From positions 12,648,940 through 12,712,939 of the forward strand of contig AP025062.1 in assembly GCA_036186865.1 (NCBI GenBank): a stretch of DNA of 64,000 nucleotides, given 5' to 3'. Under the pieces are notes generated by a model. It did no database searches, had not been told where the DNA came from, and worked only from the letters and a program-made list of their open reading frames with translations. The first letter of the stretch is position 1; each line of letters begins with the position of its first letter. Below, in pieces: positions 42,326-53,162 of this stretch. The position numbers were made by a program, and so were the translations under genes. The stretch comes from Eustoma russellianum. Taxonomy: Eukaryota > Streptophyta > Magnoliopsida > Gentianales > Gentianaceae.

Positions 42326-45300
42326 ATGGAGAACGAAAGTTCGAACTCCTTCAATGGCGTGCACCTTGGTCCGTCCGAGGAAGTGAACACTGCTGTTCCA
42401 GTTGCACCCGCTGCCGTTCCTGCTCCTGTTCCGGTTGTTGGACAGGTTGAGAAACCAGAGAAGTTTGGAGGCAGTTACTTTAAACGTTGGCAGCAGAAGA
42501 TGCTGTTCTTTTTGACAACTCTGGGGCTGGCCAAAATGCTGACCGAGGATCCTCCAGTGGTGATACCAGTCGAGGATCAAAACGTGAATATGCAGAATAG
42601 CTTGATGGCTGAAGCATGGAAATATAGTGATTATGTCTGTTTGAGTCACATTTTAAGTTGTCTTGATAATACTCTGTATGGACTGTATAGTACCTTTAAG
42701 ACTGCAAAATCTTTATGGCAGGCTTTAGACAAAAAATACAGGACAGAGGATGCTGGTGCGAAGAAATTTATCATTGGTAAATTTCTTGATTTTAAGATGA
42801 CTGATTCTAAAACTGTTGTTTCTCAGATTGAGGAACTTCAGATGTTAGTGGCTGAAATGGAAGAAGAGGGTATGTCCCTTAGTGAATCTTTCCTTGTTGC
42901 TGCTGTAATTGAGAAGCTACCTCTTTCGTGGAGGGAATTCAGGAGCTATCTCAAACATAAGCGAAAGGAGATGTCCTTAGAAGATCTGATTGTTCGGTTG
43001 CGTATCGAAGAAGACAATCGCAGATCTGAGAAGAAATTTGCTCAATTTTCTGGTCAGGCAAAGGCTCATGTCGCAGAGGCGACAAAGAAAAAGAAAGGCA
43101 AGTTGGGTGTGAACAACAAAGGCAAAGAGATCGCCAAAAAGTTCACAGGTAAGTGCTACAATTGTGGCATTCAGGGGCACCGGAGCAGTGACTGTCGCAA
43201 GCCAAAGAAAAGGCAAGAGAAAGCGAAGGCGAACCTGGTTGGCGCAATGGAAGATCTGGATCTTTGTGCTGTTGTGAGTGAATGCAACATTGTGGGAAAT
43301 CCGCACGCATGGTGGCTTGACACTGGAGCTACGAGACATGTTTGTGCAAACAAGGCAATGTTCACAGAATACAAGCCCGTTGATGGTGCACAGCTTTACA
43401 TGGGAAATGATGCTTCGTCAAAGATTGAAGGTGAAGGAAATGTTGTTTTGAAGTTGACTTCTGGAAAGTTTCTGACTCTGCAGAATGTTCTGCATGTTCC
43501 TGATATTAGGAAGAATTTGATTTCTGGCGCTTTGATGGTGATGCATGGGTTTAGACTTGTGTTAGAGTCTAACAAAGTTATCATTACTAAGAATGGGTTG
43601 TACTTGGGAAAGGGGTACTTGGTAGACAGAATGTTTAAGTTAAACGTTATGACCATTGTACCTAAGAAGGAAAAAGTTGTGCCCGTAGTGGCTAATGAAA
43701 ATGCATCTACTTCTGCTTATATGATTGAGTCTTCTTGTTTATGGCATTTACGTTTGGGACACGTTAATTACAAATCAATTCAAAGAATGATAAATCTTGA
43801 TTTGTTGCCTAAACTGAATATGACTAAGAAAAAATGTCAAGTTTGCGTTGAAGCGAAAATAACTAAGGCTCCTTTTCCTTCGATTGAAAGAAACACTGAA
43901 ACGTTAGATTTAATTCATACAGATGTGTGTGATTTAAAGTTTGTGCAAACAAGAGGTGGTAAAAAGTACTTTGTAACTTTTATTGACGATTGCACTAGAT
44001 ACTGTTATGTTTATTTGCTAAGTAGCAAAGATGAGGCCGTTAATGCTTTTAAGGATTATAAGAATGAAGTTGAAAATCAACTTAGCAAACGAATTAAGAT
44101 AATTCGTAGTGATAGAGGTGGCGAATATGATGCACCGTTTAATGAATTTTGTTCAGAACATGGCATTATTCATCAAACGACTGCGCCATACTCACCTCAA
44201 TCCAATGGTATTGCTGAACGCAAGAATCGAACTCTTAAAGAGATGATGAATGCTATGTTGATAAGTTCGGGTTTACCTCAGAACTTGTGGGGGGAAGCAA
44301 TCCTCTCTGCCAATGTCATTCTAAATAGAATTCCATCTAAAAAGATGGATAAGACCCCTTATGAACTTTGGAAAGGTTATAAACCTAGTTTCAAATACTT
44401 AAAAGTGTGGGGGTGTCTGGCTAAGGTAGCAGTACCTAAACCAAGACAAGTCAGAATAGGGCCCAAAACAATTGATTGTATATTTATAGGATATGCAACA
44501 AACAGTAGTGCATATCAATTCTTGGTGCACAAGTCTGACATCCCTGACATACATGAAAATGTTGTCATGGAGTCAAGAAATGCAGTGTTTTTTGAAGACG
44601 TCTTTCCAAAGAAAGATAGAAATGATAAAGAAGCCAGTACGAGTAAGCGAACTCGGGATACAACGACTCAAGAAATTGATGAACCCCGTCAAAGCAAACG
44701 AGCCAAAATACCGACATCATTTGGACCAGATTTTCTAACCTACATGGTAGAGAATGAGCCAAGGACCTTTTCAGAGGCGATGTCAACACCAGAAGCTTCA
44801 TTCTGGAAAGAGGCAATCAACAGTGAGATAGAATCAATTCTTCAAAATCACACTTGGGAGCTGGTCAATCTTCCACCAGGTAGTAAACCACTCGGATGCA
44901 AGTGGATTTTCAAGAAGAAGTTAAAAGAAGATGGATCTATCGACAAATACAAAGCGCGTTTGGTAGCCAAAGGTTATCGGCAAAAAGAAGGGTTTGATTT
45001 CTTTGACACTTACTCACCAGTGACAAGGATTACATCAATCAGAGTGCTAGTCGCGATTGCATCAGTCTATAATTTAGAAATCCATCAGATGGATGTTAAA
45101 ACGGCTTTTCTAAACGGTGATTTGGAGGAGGAGATATACATGGAACAACCAGAAGGGTTTGTTGTGCCAGGACAAGAGAAGAAAGTTTGTAAACTTGTTA
45201 AGTCTTTGTACGGACTTAAACAAGCACCAAAACAATGGCACTTGAAGTTTGATCAAGTAATGATGACAAACGGCTTTAGGATCAACGAGTGTGACAAGTG

Positions 45301-46309
45301 TGTTTACATCAAAAACACACTTAATGCCTATGTGATAGTATGTCTCTATGTAGATGACATGTTAATCATGGGCAGTACTCGTGACATCATCTTGAATACC
45401 AAGAATATGTTAACACGGAATTTTGACATGAAGGATATGGGGGTTGCCAATGTTATCCTAGGAATCAAGATTTCAAGGGTAACTGAAGGATTGATCATGT
45501 CACAAAGTCATTATATTGAGTCCGTTCTAAAACGATTCAATATGTTTGATGCGAAACCAGTAAAAACCCCGCTTGACTTAAGTATGCACTTAAGGAAGAA
45601 CCGAGGTGAACCAGTAGCTCAATTGAAGTACTCACAAGTGATTGGAAGTCTAATGTACATAACGAACTGTACAAGACCAGACTTAGCTTGTTCAGTAAAC
45701 AAATTGAGCAGGTTTACCAGTAATCCAAGTGAAGATCACTGGAAAGCTCTAAATAGAGTAATGAGGTACCTCAAGTACACAATGAATCTTGGATTACACT
45801 ATACAAGATATCCAGCAGTATTGGAAGGATACTGTGACGCAAACTGGATATCAGATTGTAAAGATTCTAAATCCACCAGTGGATACTTATTTACTGTAGG
45901 TGGTGGTGCTGTGTCATGGAAGTCTACAAAGCAAACATGCATAGCTCGGTCAACTATGGAAGCTGAGTTTATAGCACTCGATAAAGCTGGGGAAGAAGCT
46001 GAATGGCTTCGAAATTTCCTAGAAGACATTCCATGCTGGCCTAAGCCAATCGCTCCTATAAGCATACACTGTGACAGTCAGTCAGCTATAGGACGAGCTC
46101 AAAGCAGCATCTATAATGGTAAGTCACGACACATACGTCGGAGACATAATACCATTAAGCAGTTGATCTCTAATGGCGTGATTTCCATTGATTACGTAAA
46201 ATCAAAGGAGAATCTTGCGGATCCGCTTACAAAAGCTTTGCCTAGAGATCAAATGTCAAAGTTGACAAACGGAATGGGACTTAAGCCTACAAAGCATGAA
46301 TCTTTGTAA
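42326..46309 (+). CDS. gag-pol: gag-pol polyprotein of Copia-1, intact (1327 aa)
   Basis: Single ORF encoding all Ty1/copia functions in copia order, made in the cytoplasm and processed by its own protease. Gag N-terminus with KFGGSYFKRWQQKM and a UBN2-type capsid region; zinc knuckle CYNCGIQGHRSSDC at residues 277-290; protease WWLDTGATRH with catalytic Asp332; integrase zinc region HLRLGHVNYKS...CQVCVEAK, then catalytic Asp533 (HTDVCD), Asp596 (SDRGGEY) and Glu631 (GIAERKNRT), spacing of 35 between the last two; RT with KARLVAKGYRQKEGFDF, MDVKTAFLNGDL, YGLKQAPKQWH and YVDDM (Asp1010-Asp1011); RNase H with YCDANWISD, STMEAEFIALD, HCDSQSAIG and SRHIRRRHN. Start MENESSN lies 118 bp after the LTR. 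No stop, frameshift or missing catalytic residue was found. A 546-bp 3' UTR with a purine tract precedes the 3' LTR. Confidence 0.97.
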   Translation: MENESSNSFNGVHLGPSEEVNTAVPVAPAAVPAPVPVVGQVEKPEKFGGSYFKRWQQKMLFFLTTLGLAKMLTEDPPVVIPVEDQNVNMQNSLMAEAWKYSDYVCLSHILSCLDNTLYGLYSTFKTAKSLWQALDKKYRTEDAGAKKFIIGKFLDFKMTDSKTVVSQIEELQMLVAEMEEEGMSLSESFLVAAVIEKLPLSWREFRSYLKHKRKEMSLEDLIVRLRIEEDNRRSEKKFAQFSGQAKAHVAEATKKKKGKLGVNNKGKEIAKKFTGKCYNCGIQGHRSSDCRKPKKRQEKAKANLVGAMEDLDLCAVVSECNIVGNPHAWWLDTGATRHVCANKAMFTEYKPVDGAQLYMGNDASSKIEGEGNVVLKLTSGKFLTLQNVLHVPDIRKNLISGALMVMHGFRLVLESNKVIITKNGLYLGKGYLVDRMFKLNVMTIVPKKEKVVPVVANENASTSAYMIESSCLWHLRLGHVNYKSIQRMINLDLLPKLNMTKKKCQVCVEAKITKAPFPSIERNTETLDLIHTDVCDLKFVQTRGGKKYFVTFIDDCTRYCYVYLLSSKDEAVNAFKDYKNEVENQLSKRIKIIRSDRGGEYDAPFNEFCSEHGIIHQTTAPYSPQSNGIAERKNRTLKEMMNAMLISSGLPQNLWGEAILSANVILNRIPSKKMDKTPYELWKGYKPSFKYLKVWGCLAKVAVPKPRQVRIGPKTIDCIFIGYATNSSAYQFLVHKSDIPDIHENVVMESRNAVFFEDVFPKKDRNDKEASTSKRTRDTTTQEIDEPRQSKRAKIPTSFGPDFLTYMVENEPRTFSEAMSTPEASFWKEAINSEIESILQNHTWELVNLPPGSKPLGCKWIFKKKLKEDGSIDKYKARLVAKGYRQKEGFDFFDTYSPVTRITSIRVLVAIASVYNLEIHQMDVKTAFLNGDLEEEIYMEQPEGFVVPGQEKKVCKLVKSLYGLKQAPKQWHLKFDQVMMTNGFRINECDKCVYIKNTLNAYVIVCLYVDDMLIMGSTRDIILNTKNMLTRNFDMKDMGVANVILGIKISRVTEGLIMSQSHYIESVLKRFNMFDAKPVKTPLDLSMHLRKNRGEPVAQLKYSQVIGSLMYITNCTRPDLACSVNKLSRFTSNPSEDHWKALNRVMRYLKYTMNLGLHYTRYPAVLEGYCDANWISDCKDSKSTSGYLFTVGGGAVSWKSTKQTCIARSTMEAEFIALDKAGEEAEWLRNFLEDIPCWPKPIAPISIHCDSQSAIGRAQSSIYNGKSRHIRRRHNTIKQLISNGVISIDYVKSKENLADPLTKALPRDQMSKLTNGMGLKPTKHESL

Positions 46310-46855
46310 CGGTAACCCAACCTTGTTGACTGGAGATCCCAGAATCTAGGTTCAATGGGAAAACTAAGTTATAAGGATTCAGTTAGCACTTACTCATTCC
46401 GTTAAATAAAAGTGCTGTCTGCAGAGAAATGAGGGTAAGCTGATGCTTTTAATGATGTCCTATATCTTGATAAATCAAGTGGGGTATGGCAGAATACTCT
46501 TGATAGGAATCACCTATGTAAGTGTGAAGTGGGGCCGCTTCTATGAGAATTCTGAGAGGCAAGAATTCTCTAATACACTTTCTGAAACCAGGTTGTTCAT
46601 GGCCAAAATGAACACAACCATGAGAACCAAAAAGGGGTGTCAAAGGAAATGTTGTGTGAGTATCATTGTCTAGGTTCACAATAAAGGCTGATAGTTCAAG
46701 ACATCAGGTCACTAACCAGCTGAGTGGATCCGATGGTATATCACTAAGAAAGGTTCAAAGCCAGAAGCTACCTCTTCTGATGCAACATATCCTTGTCTGA
46801 TTTCTCGATAGAGTCTGCATCTGCATCTGCATTAATTTTCATTCATGTGGGGGAT
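46310..46855 (+). other. 3' untranslated region and polypurine tract of Copia-1
   Basis: 546 bp without a plausible gene; it ends in CATGTGGGGGAT just before the LTR. Confidence 0.85.
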
Positions 46856-48158
46856 TGTTGGAGAAAATGAGGTAAGTTGGAAAATTATGGGAAGTGGGTT
46901 TGTCAAAAGTTGACAACCACCATACTTTGAGCTTAATTATGATTAGTGTTCGTTAATCAAAAACGAAAATTAATAATTTCTAAATTATCTACGTGACAAG
47001 TAGATGACTTTAGGCTTTTGAATCACTCGATTCCGATACCGGGTGAATGAGAAATTAATGCTCAAAGTTGGAGTAAAATTGGAAGGAAAATGAAAAAGTG
47101 GTGATGTGGCCTCATGAGGAGTGAACACATCACCCTTTAAGTGGAATACCACATTGGTCACTTGGGATGAAAGAGCCACCATATAAGTTACAAGTTGGAG
47201 CTTTCTAAAATGTGCCCTTGGGCATGAGAAGTTTTCTGACGGAGTCAGGACGCAGCTCAGGCAAGGTTCACCACACACGCGCGCGCGCGCGCGCGCCGCC
47301 GCCGCCCGCCCGCCCGTCCGGCTCGGCTCGGGCTCGGGCTCGTGGCTCGTGGCTCGTGGCTCGCCCGCCCGGTTCTTATCTTTTTGGAGAAATTTTCTTT
47401 TATTTTTCCAGAAAAATAAATTAAGTGATCCAACGGTTGAAATTTTTTGATCATAACCGTTGCAAGATCTAACGGTTGTGGATCGTTGTCTACGCGGATC
47501 ATGATCCAACGGCTGAGATCGTATCTGCCAACGGTTTATGATCTAACGGTCTATGATCTACGGTTTATCAACGGTTACGATAAACCGCTACGGTTTTTGG
47601 ATAAACCGCTACGGTTTTCTGATAAACCGCTACGGTTTTCTGATAAACCGCTACGGTTTATCATCCAACGTCCAAGATCGAAAACCGTCAGATCCGACGG
47701 TCCACGTTTAAAACCGTCGATCTAACGGTTGTGGATGAAAACCGTTTGATCCGACGGCTGCGGTTTAATCTGGAGATTAACCGCCATTTCCTTCCCGCCT
47801 ATAAAACGCCTCCTTCTCCAGCCTTTCTACACACAGACTGCTCTCTGCGTTTTTTCACTGTTGTTCTCTCCTGCTATTTTCGTTTTTTGCATACTGTTGT
47901 TGCGTTGTTGTTCCAGTCCAGTTCGTCGAGAAATCAGAGCATTCCACAGGTTCGTCGAGTTCTTTACGTAGCTGTGTCGCTTCGTATGAACAGTTGCCCG
48001 TTGTATCCTGGGAGACGTTTGCTGTTTTCGGTTGGGCACTTTGTACCGGAGCAAATCGTCTTAAGGACAGAGTCCTTAGACTCGCCTCGGTTCTGCTTGC
48101 ATTTCGTTAATTTACACAATCGCACACTGTACACTGCAGTTGATTACAGTATCCAACA
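46856..48158 (+). repeat. 3' LTR of Copia-1
   Basis: Near-identical to 40926-42207; TATAAAA at 47800-47806; GC-rich simple repeat longer by ~20 bp. Followed by the TSD GAATG. Confidence 0.97.
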
Positions 48159-48163
48159 GAATG

Positions 48164-48940
48164 TAGATAACTCCCCTTTGTGCTTGCTTGGTCGGATTTC
48201 TAAAAGGAATGATGGAGGAATCTCCATCATTATGTTTCATGAGGAGGAGGATTGGTAAGTTTTCAATGTTGTGTAATTTGGTTGTGGTGTTGCATGTCAT
48301 GAAAAGAAAAGATAGTGGAGTGCGTGGAGAAAGGAAGATTTTCCTCTCAAGCATGCTTGTGGCGAAAATTCAATAGAAAAAGAAGGAACATTATTGTGAG
48401 ATTTGTGGACATAATTTAAGAGCGTAAGAAAATGTTGGATAGTGGAGAAAAGGAATAGTTATTACTTGTCTTCTTCCCTCTATTTATTTAACCGAAATTT
48501 GCAAGGTGATAGAAAAGATTTTCCATCATTTGTTGTGGTTGGAAAAGGAGAGATGTAATGGGTGGAATATTGCATGTGGTTTTGATTGCTGGGGAATTTA
48601 AAAGTGCAAGAAAAAGAGTTTGTCTTCTTCCTTAGTTGATATGGCCGAAAATGAGAAGTTAGTGGAGTATAAAAAGACAATTTTATCCTCATCATCCCTT
48701 GTGTCTGAATTTTCTTTTTTCTATTATTCAATTGTGAAGGAAAAGTTTGTGTCTTAATTGTATATCTATTTAATTAAATTACTTAAGTACTTAGTCATTT
48801 GGAGTTGCGATTTATTTGGCTCGGTGTTTGGCAGAAATTTTATCTATTCTGCTCAGTGTGCCACAAAGATCGCTCCCTAATTCCGTCGTAATTTCCTTCA
48901 TTCTCTCCTTTCAACTAGCCCGGGGGTGCGGATCGTAACA
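48164..48940 (-). repeat. LTR F, 5' end
   Basis: Minus strand starts TGTTACGATCCGCACCCC at 48940, a common chromovirus LTR start, and leads into pyrimidine-rich text with a TTCGGCCAT motif and AAATAAATAGAGGG (TATA-like, around 48490). It completes solo LTR F (about 4.06 kb after subtracting inserts). GGAGA follows at 48942-48946 and precedes the other end at 32510-32514, a TSD with a one-base offset. Confidence 0.75.
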
Positions 48941-49731
48941 GGGAGACGATTCGCAAGCCTTCCGATATAAGTCACTTGTAAGAAAAGTGCTATAGCCATC
49001 GCATCGAAATCGTATTTGGAATCGGAAATTTGATATCTCATCGTTATCGTATCGCATCAAAAAATGGGACATTGAAAAATTAAAATCGAAATTGATTTTG
49101 ACTTGCACCGTAGTTTTTTAAAATTGCATCATCAGATTTTGATTGTGACTAACATATGACTAACTGTGAGTGGTTATTTAATTTGTTGATATCTTTGATT
49201 TAATTGCGTTGTTATCGTAAGGGCAATATGGTAATTTATTTGCGAATGGGAAGCTTGATTATTTTTACGTTATTTATTTCTTTATGAATTACACTTGTTT
49301 CCCTGTATATGATCCCATGATGAGTACAGACAGGTTAATTGCTGAGCGATGTCTTGTCGCCCACTCTTTATTTTTTTGACACTTGCAAATAATCAGGGCT
49401 ACGACTTAGAGTTTGTAGAGGACGTGTCGGAGTAGGGTTATTGAGGACACGAGAGATGCAGAGATTTGTGCATTCATTTCAGAATTTATACTTATAGATT
49501 TAGTTTGATATTTTGAGACGTATTTTGTTAAGTTTGAATTTGTATTAGTTTTGATAATGCCTAGATATTTTATGAAGTTTATTTGAGGATTTTATTTTAT
49601 GCCTTCCGTTGATATCAGTTTATATCACTTTATTGACGTGTAATTGATTCGCATCAACGGCTTGTATTCCTTTTAGCGGAATACGGCGAGTGAACCGTTT
49701 CGAGTTCTAAGGCTCGAAACAGGTTGCTACA
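48941..49731 (+). repeat. LTR K, 3' end
   Basis: TGTCGCCCACTC, an acceptor AATAATCAG (AG 49395-49396), a small acidic ORF (GYDLEFVEDVSE, stop 49433-49435), ACGGCTTGTATTCC and the terminus GGTTGCTACA at 49731. Plausibly the right part of the LTR whose left fragment is 32009-32514. Confidence 0.75.
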
Positions 49732-50457
49732 TCTGCTACACAAGGTTTGACACATTAAATAAACTTTTACTAGAGAATAATTGCACAACAACTTTTTTTA
49801 CATTAATTAATAATATATCACACTTACGGAGGTCAGCAAGGTATCACCACCACAAAAACTTAGCAAAGGTCAGCAAGGTATCACCACCACAAAAACTTAG
49901 CAAAAAAGTTCATCATTTGGATGTTGCAAGCTCATCAGCCCCTCACACTGACAGTAGAGCTGCTGAAAAACATGGAGGCAGAAGCATGGGAACATCATCA
50001 GACAAGACAAGGCTTCCAACATTTAAGAACTAAAAGCTTGAAACTTCTGACAGCAATGCATGGCTGCATTAGCATTATGACCCCTGCATGAAACCATGCA
50101 CTAATTTCGGTGACCTGTGTTGTCACACAAAATGTCAGTTTTCGTCCTATTTTAGACTATATTCAATGTAACCGTATTATGTTATGGTGACTATGCTTTG
50201 GTAGCCTGTGTTATCACATAAATAATGTTGCTGTGAGACATCTTAGATCATCATCTGTTAGATCATCATCTAGGAACTACTGCTGTAAAATCTATTGTTA
50301 TATCTTTTGCAAACTTCTTGTGTACCTCCTTTGATTATCTGTCTTACCATTACCTTTTCTCACCTCCTTACAATGTATATGTCGTACATAATGTATTTAA
50401 TGTATGTTTAAAAAGGAAAAGGGCCTGCCAGCGCTCCGCACAGGCATCTCCAACTAG
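49732..50457 (+). mobile_element. Probable non-autonomous Helitron (~726 bp)
   Basis: Right end: an imperfect GC-rich hairpin (GCCTG 50423-50427 with CAGGC 50441-50445), 8 bp, then CTAG (50454-50457) followed by T. Left end: TC (TCTGCTACACAAGG) directly after A at 49731. This is the Helitron pattern (5'-TC, 3' hairpin and CTRR, insertion between A and T, no target duplication). The interior has no RepHel ORF. It holds a 37-bp direct duplication (49831-49904). The left end is inferred only from the A|TC rule. Confidence 0.55.
49831..49904. repeat. Direct tandem duplication, 37 bp x 2
   Basis: GGTCAGCAAGGTATCACCAC... present twice, identical, period 37. Confidence 0.92.
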
Positions 50458-51267
50458 TAATATTGAATTCTAAAATTATACTTGTAAATTATGAGGAAGA
50501 AGAGGATATTAATTTAAAACAAGCAATGCGTCCATGAGTAAGACTGAGTAATGGTCTTGATGGTAAGAATATACTAAATAGTAATGTTAGAATAATCTAG
50601 AGTTTCTAAGATGCAGTAACAAACTAGATCAGAGTAAATATAAAATAAATATAAAAAGAAAATGGATTTTATCTATTATCGGTTGTTATATTTTCTACTC
50701 TGAAAAATTAGTAGAAAGGGTACTATCAACACTAATATAAGACAAATCTATTTAAAAAAAATATATGCAAGTAACAACCGGTCAATGATATTAACATCAT
50801 TACTCAAATAGGCAAACCAAATCACTTAAAGATATACTACTGTTCACATTAAGTTTTTATAATTTGATAACGATTTATAACTTTTAAGCTTTAACTTTAC
50901 GGAGAAAATATATTTTTATGTAAGTAATCAAACAATGATTCATCTAAATATATCTCATTTTAAATCGTATATGATCTTTCATTATATTCACAGCTTAAAA
51001 AAAACTATTTACATATCAGGCAGTCATATGTTATCATCTATGTTATCTATTATAGTCTTATAATTTATTAGTCCGATGATATGTTATCATCTCATGGTAC
51101 GATTTCTTTCGAGCTTAGCTGCAAATTTCGTCGATATCTGTCGTGAACTATATAAAGCAGAAGCAATTGACACTGCATCTCATTTTAGCATACTATATAC
51201 TTTCAAGATTTCGTTTTCCCATCGTGTACGCGGATTTCCAGTTGATGTCCTTAAATCAAATGTAAAG
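50458..51267. other. AT-rich sequence without recognised gene
   Basis: No coding signal. The part 51067-51160 (CCGATGATATGTTATCATC, then AGCTTAGCTGCA and CGTGAAC) resembles 61005-61095 on the far side of element E. Ends in GTAAAG beside the LTR of E. Confidence 0.6.
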
Positions 51268-52177
51268 TGATGAGGCTCGAACCGAGCTGCCGAATATGAC
51301 AAAGGGCTTCCACGTCAGTCGGCGACTGTCAACGTTAAGTCAAGATCGGCTGCTTCCTGCCCGCCCAAGTTCCACCTAAGCATCAGACCTTAGACTGGTC
51401 TACCTCGGCAAACCCAACTCCTCTTTAGGAGTCCTCAGGTGAGACAGTGAAGCCGAGGCACAAACTCAACCTCGGCCCCACGTCACCTCGGCAAGGGGGC
51501 CGAATTCACTTCAAGCTTCATGCAGAGAGTTTAGTTCGGTCTGATTAACCTGATCAGCGAGTCTCAGCTTCCACATAGCCGAGTAATCTCGGATTGTCCG
51601 CTCGGCTAGTTTACCTTCCCTTAGTCAGCTCAATCCTCAAGTACGGCTAGGTAAAACAAGACATTTACCTAAAGCCACCGCTGACCTCGGTCCAAGCACT
51701 TCAATAGGCTCTTGCCAGGTGTCAAACGGAGCACAATGTTAACAGCTGGCGCTATATGTCTCACATGCAGAAGCACACAACACCATCACTCGCTAACACG
51801 TGTCACAAATCCAATAACCGAATCATGCATTGTATGCTATAGACACAAAAACAAAAGAAGAATGAACAAGAGGGACAAGTCCAAAAAACTCAATACAGAA
51901 TTTTCACCACACTTTGACCATCTTCTCCACCGTAAAAATGAGAAAAGATCAAGTTTTACCTGAAACACTAAACTTTTCTAGCATAGATGCACTATCTTAA
52001 TCATGCCCATAACTGACTTGAGCGTCGGAGGGTCTTACCCGGACCATAGTCCCGGGGTCCTCCAACGGTATTCTCCGAGCAGGTCGGCAAGAGAGTCATC
52101 ATCACCCCTTAACGAAAACTGGACGACGTTACTCTCTCGGGTCATCTCAGATCCCTAGTGAAAATCCAACTTCATCA
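51268..52177 (+). repeat. 5' LTR of Tat element E (910 bp)
   Basis: TGATGAGGCTCG to ATCCAACTTCATCA. Contains many CTCGG motifs and the terminal GTTACTCTCTCGGGTCATC block, as in 59762-60666. Confidence 0.92.
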
Positions 52178-52196
52178 TTTGGAGCTAGAAGAGGGG
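52178..52196 (+). promoter_or_regulatory. Primer binding site region of Tat element E
   Basis: TTTGGAGCTAGAAGAGGGG directly after the LTR, similar to the TTTGGCGCTAGAGGAAGGG of element D. Confidence 0.7.
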
Positions 52197-52398
52197 CTTG
52201 AACCTTCGACTATCTTACCTTCTAAGATACCAGTGTGTATTTTTACATTAACATGGTTAGAACCCCACAGGAAGGATTAGGTGAATCCTCCAATCCCTGT
52301 AGACGTATAAATGCTGACCAGAGGATCAACCTCGGCCACCAAGGCCTGATGATGATGAGATCATGGAGGTCTGGGGCTATAGGCTGGCTCTAGATTAA

Positions 52399-53013
52399 TT
52401 CCATTATATACACTTTGCAGGTGGCATATCACAGGATACGCGAGGTGAATTTAGCTCAGCTGGGACGTTGGGCGGGCCCCCCACCAAGAGGGTCAGGCGA
52501 ACAAATGAGCTAACTTATCGTCCCGAGGATCCCATTCCTCTGGGGTCTAACAACACAGGTTTGGTAATTGATCTTTGTATTCATTTAGCTCCCGATAATG
52601 TAGTTGAAGTACGTCATGTGTGTGTGGATACCAGGAGCGCAGCAAATGTGATGTACTACAATGTGTATTGGCAGTTAGGACTGCAGGAGTCATTAATGAG
52701 GCCGGTCTCAACTATGTTGTATGGGTTCACTAGTGCGGCGGTTCAGCTAGCAGGTCTGGTCACCCTTAGTGTCAGCTTCAGAAGGCCCCCTCCTTATCGC
52801 TCGTTATGGCTAGATTTCATTTTAATAAAGGAGAGACCAGCCTACAACATTCTCCTAGGGATGCCTGCCTTAATTACATTGGAAGCAGTGGTATCACCTC
52901 TCCACGTTTGCATGAAATTCCCGTCACCTGCCGAGGTGGTGACGATCAGAGGTGATTTACAAGTTGCTCAAAGCTGGTATGTCGTTGCCACTCAAGAAGA
53001 CACAGTGCAATAG
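52399..53013 (+). pseudogene. pro: Protease region of Tat element E
   Basis: Open from 52399; the start is not defined because gag is deleted and the reading enters in mid-protein (IHFAGGISQDTR, a counterpart of the I-x-TIAGG stretch before Tat protease). Then PPTKRVRR, VRHVCVDTRSAANVMYYNVY, MLYGFTSAAVQLAGLVTLSV, YNILLGMPAL and CMKFPSPAEVVTIRGDLQVA follow the family order. The active-site DTG is DTR, so the enzyme would be inactive. Stop TAG 53011-53013, then a linker with another stop at 53157 before RT. Confidence 0.88.
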
Positions 53014-53162
53014 GTCAGCCTTGATGACTTGGTACCTTCATCCGAGGAGAGGCTCTAATCAGATATGTCATCCAAGATTTCATTCTTGATCCCCTTAGAC
53101 CTGAAAACACAATTAAGATTAACACTTTGATGCCCACCGACCTCCTGATGCAACTTTAAGAC

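Larger units (their letters stand above)
40926..48158 (+). mobile_element. Intact, young Ty1/copia element (Copia-1)
   Basis: 7233 bp, LTRs 1282 and 1303 bp, perfect TSD GAATG (40921-40925 and 48159-48163), uninterrupted 1327-codon gag-pol. The LTRs differ by two substitutions (41531 region C/T, and GTGCCGC versus GTGTCGC), one 1-bp indel and a ~20-bp length change in a GC-rich simple repeat. It is the youngest insertion in the window and could be active. Its pol resembles the Tork group, but the lineage is not certain by eye. Inserted in LTR F. Confidence 0.97.

Noticed and set aside
50458..51267. Host gene exon
   Set aside because: No ORF or splice-supported coding signal; the stretch is AT-rich non-coding sequence.
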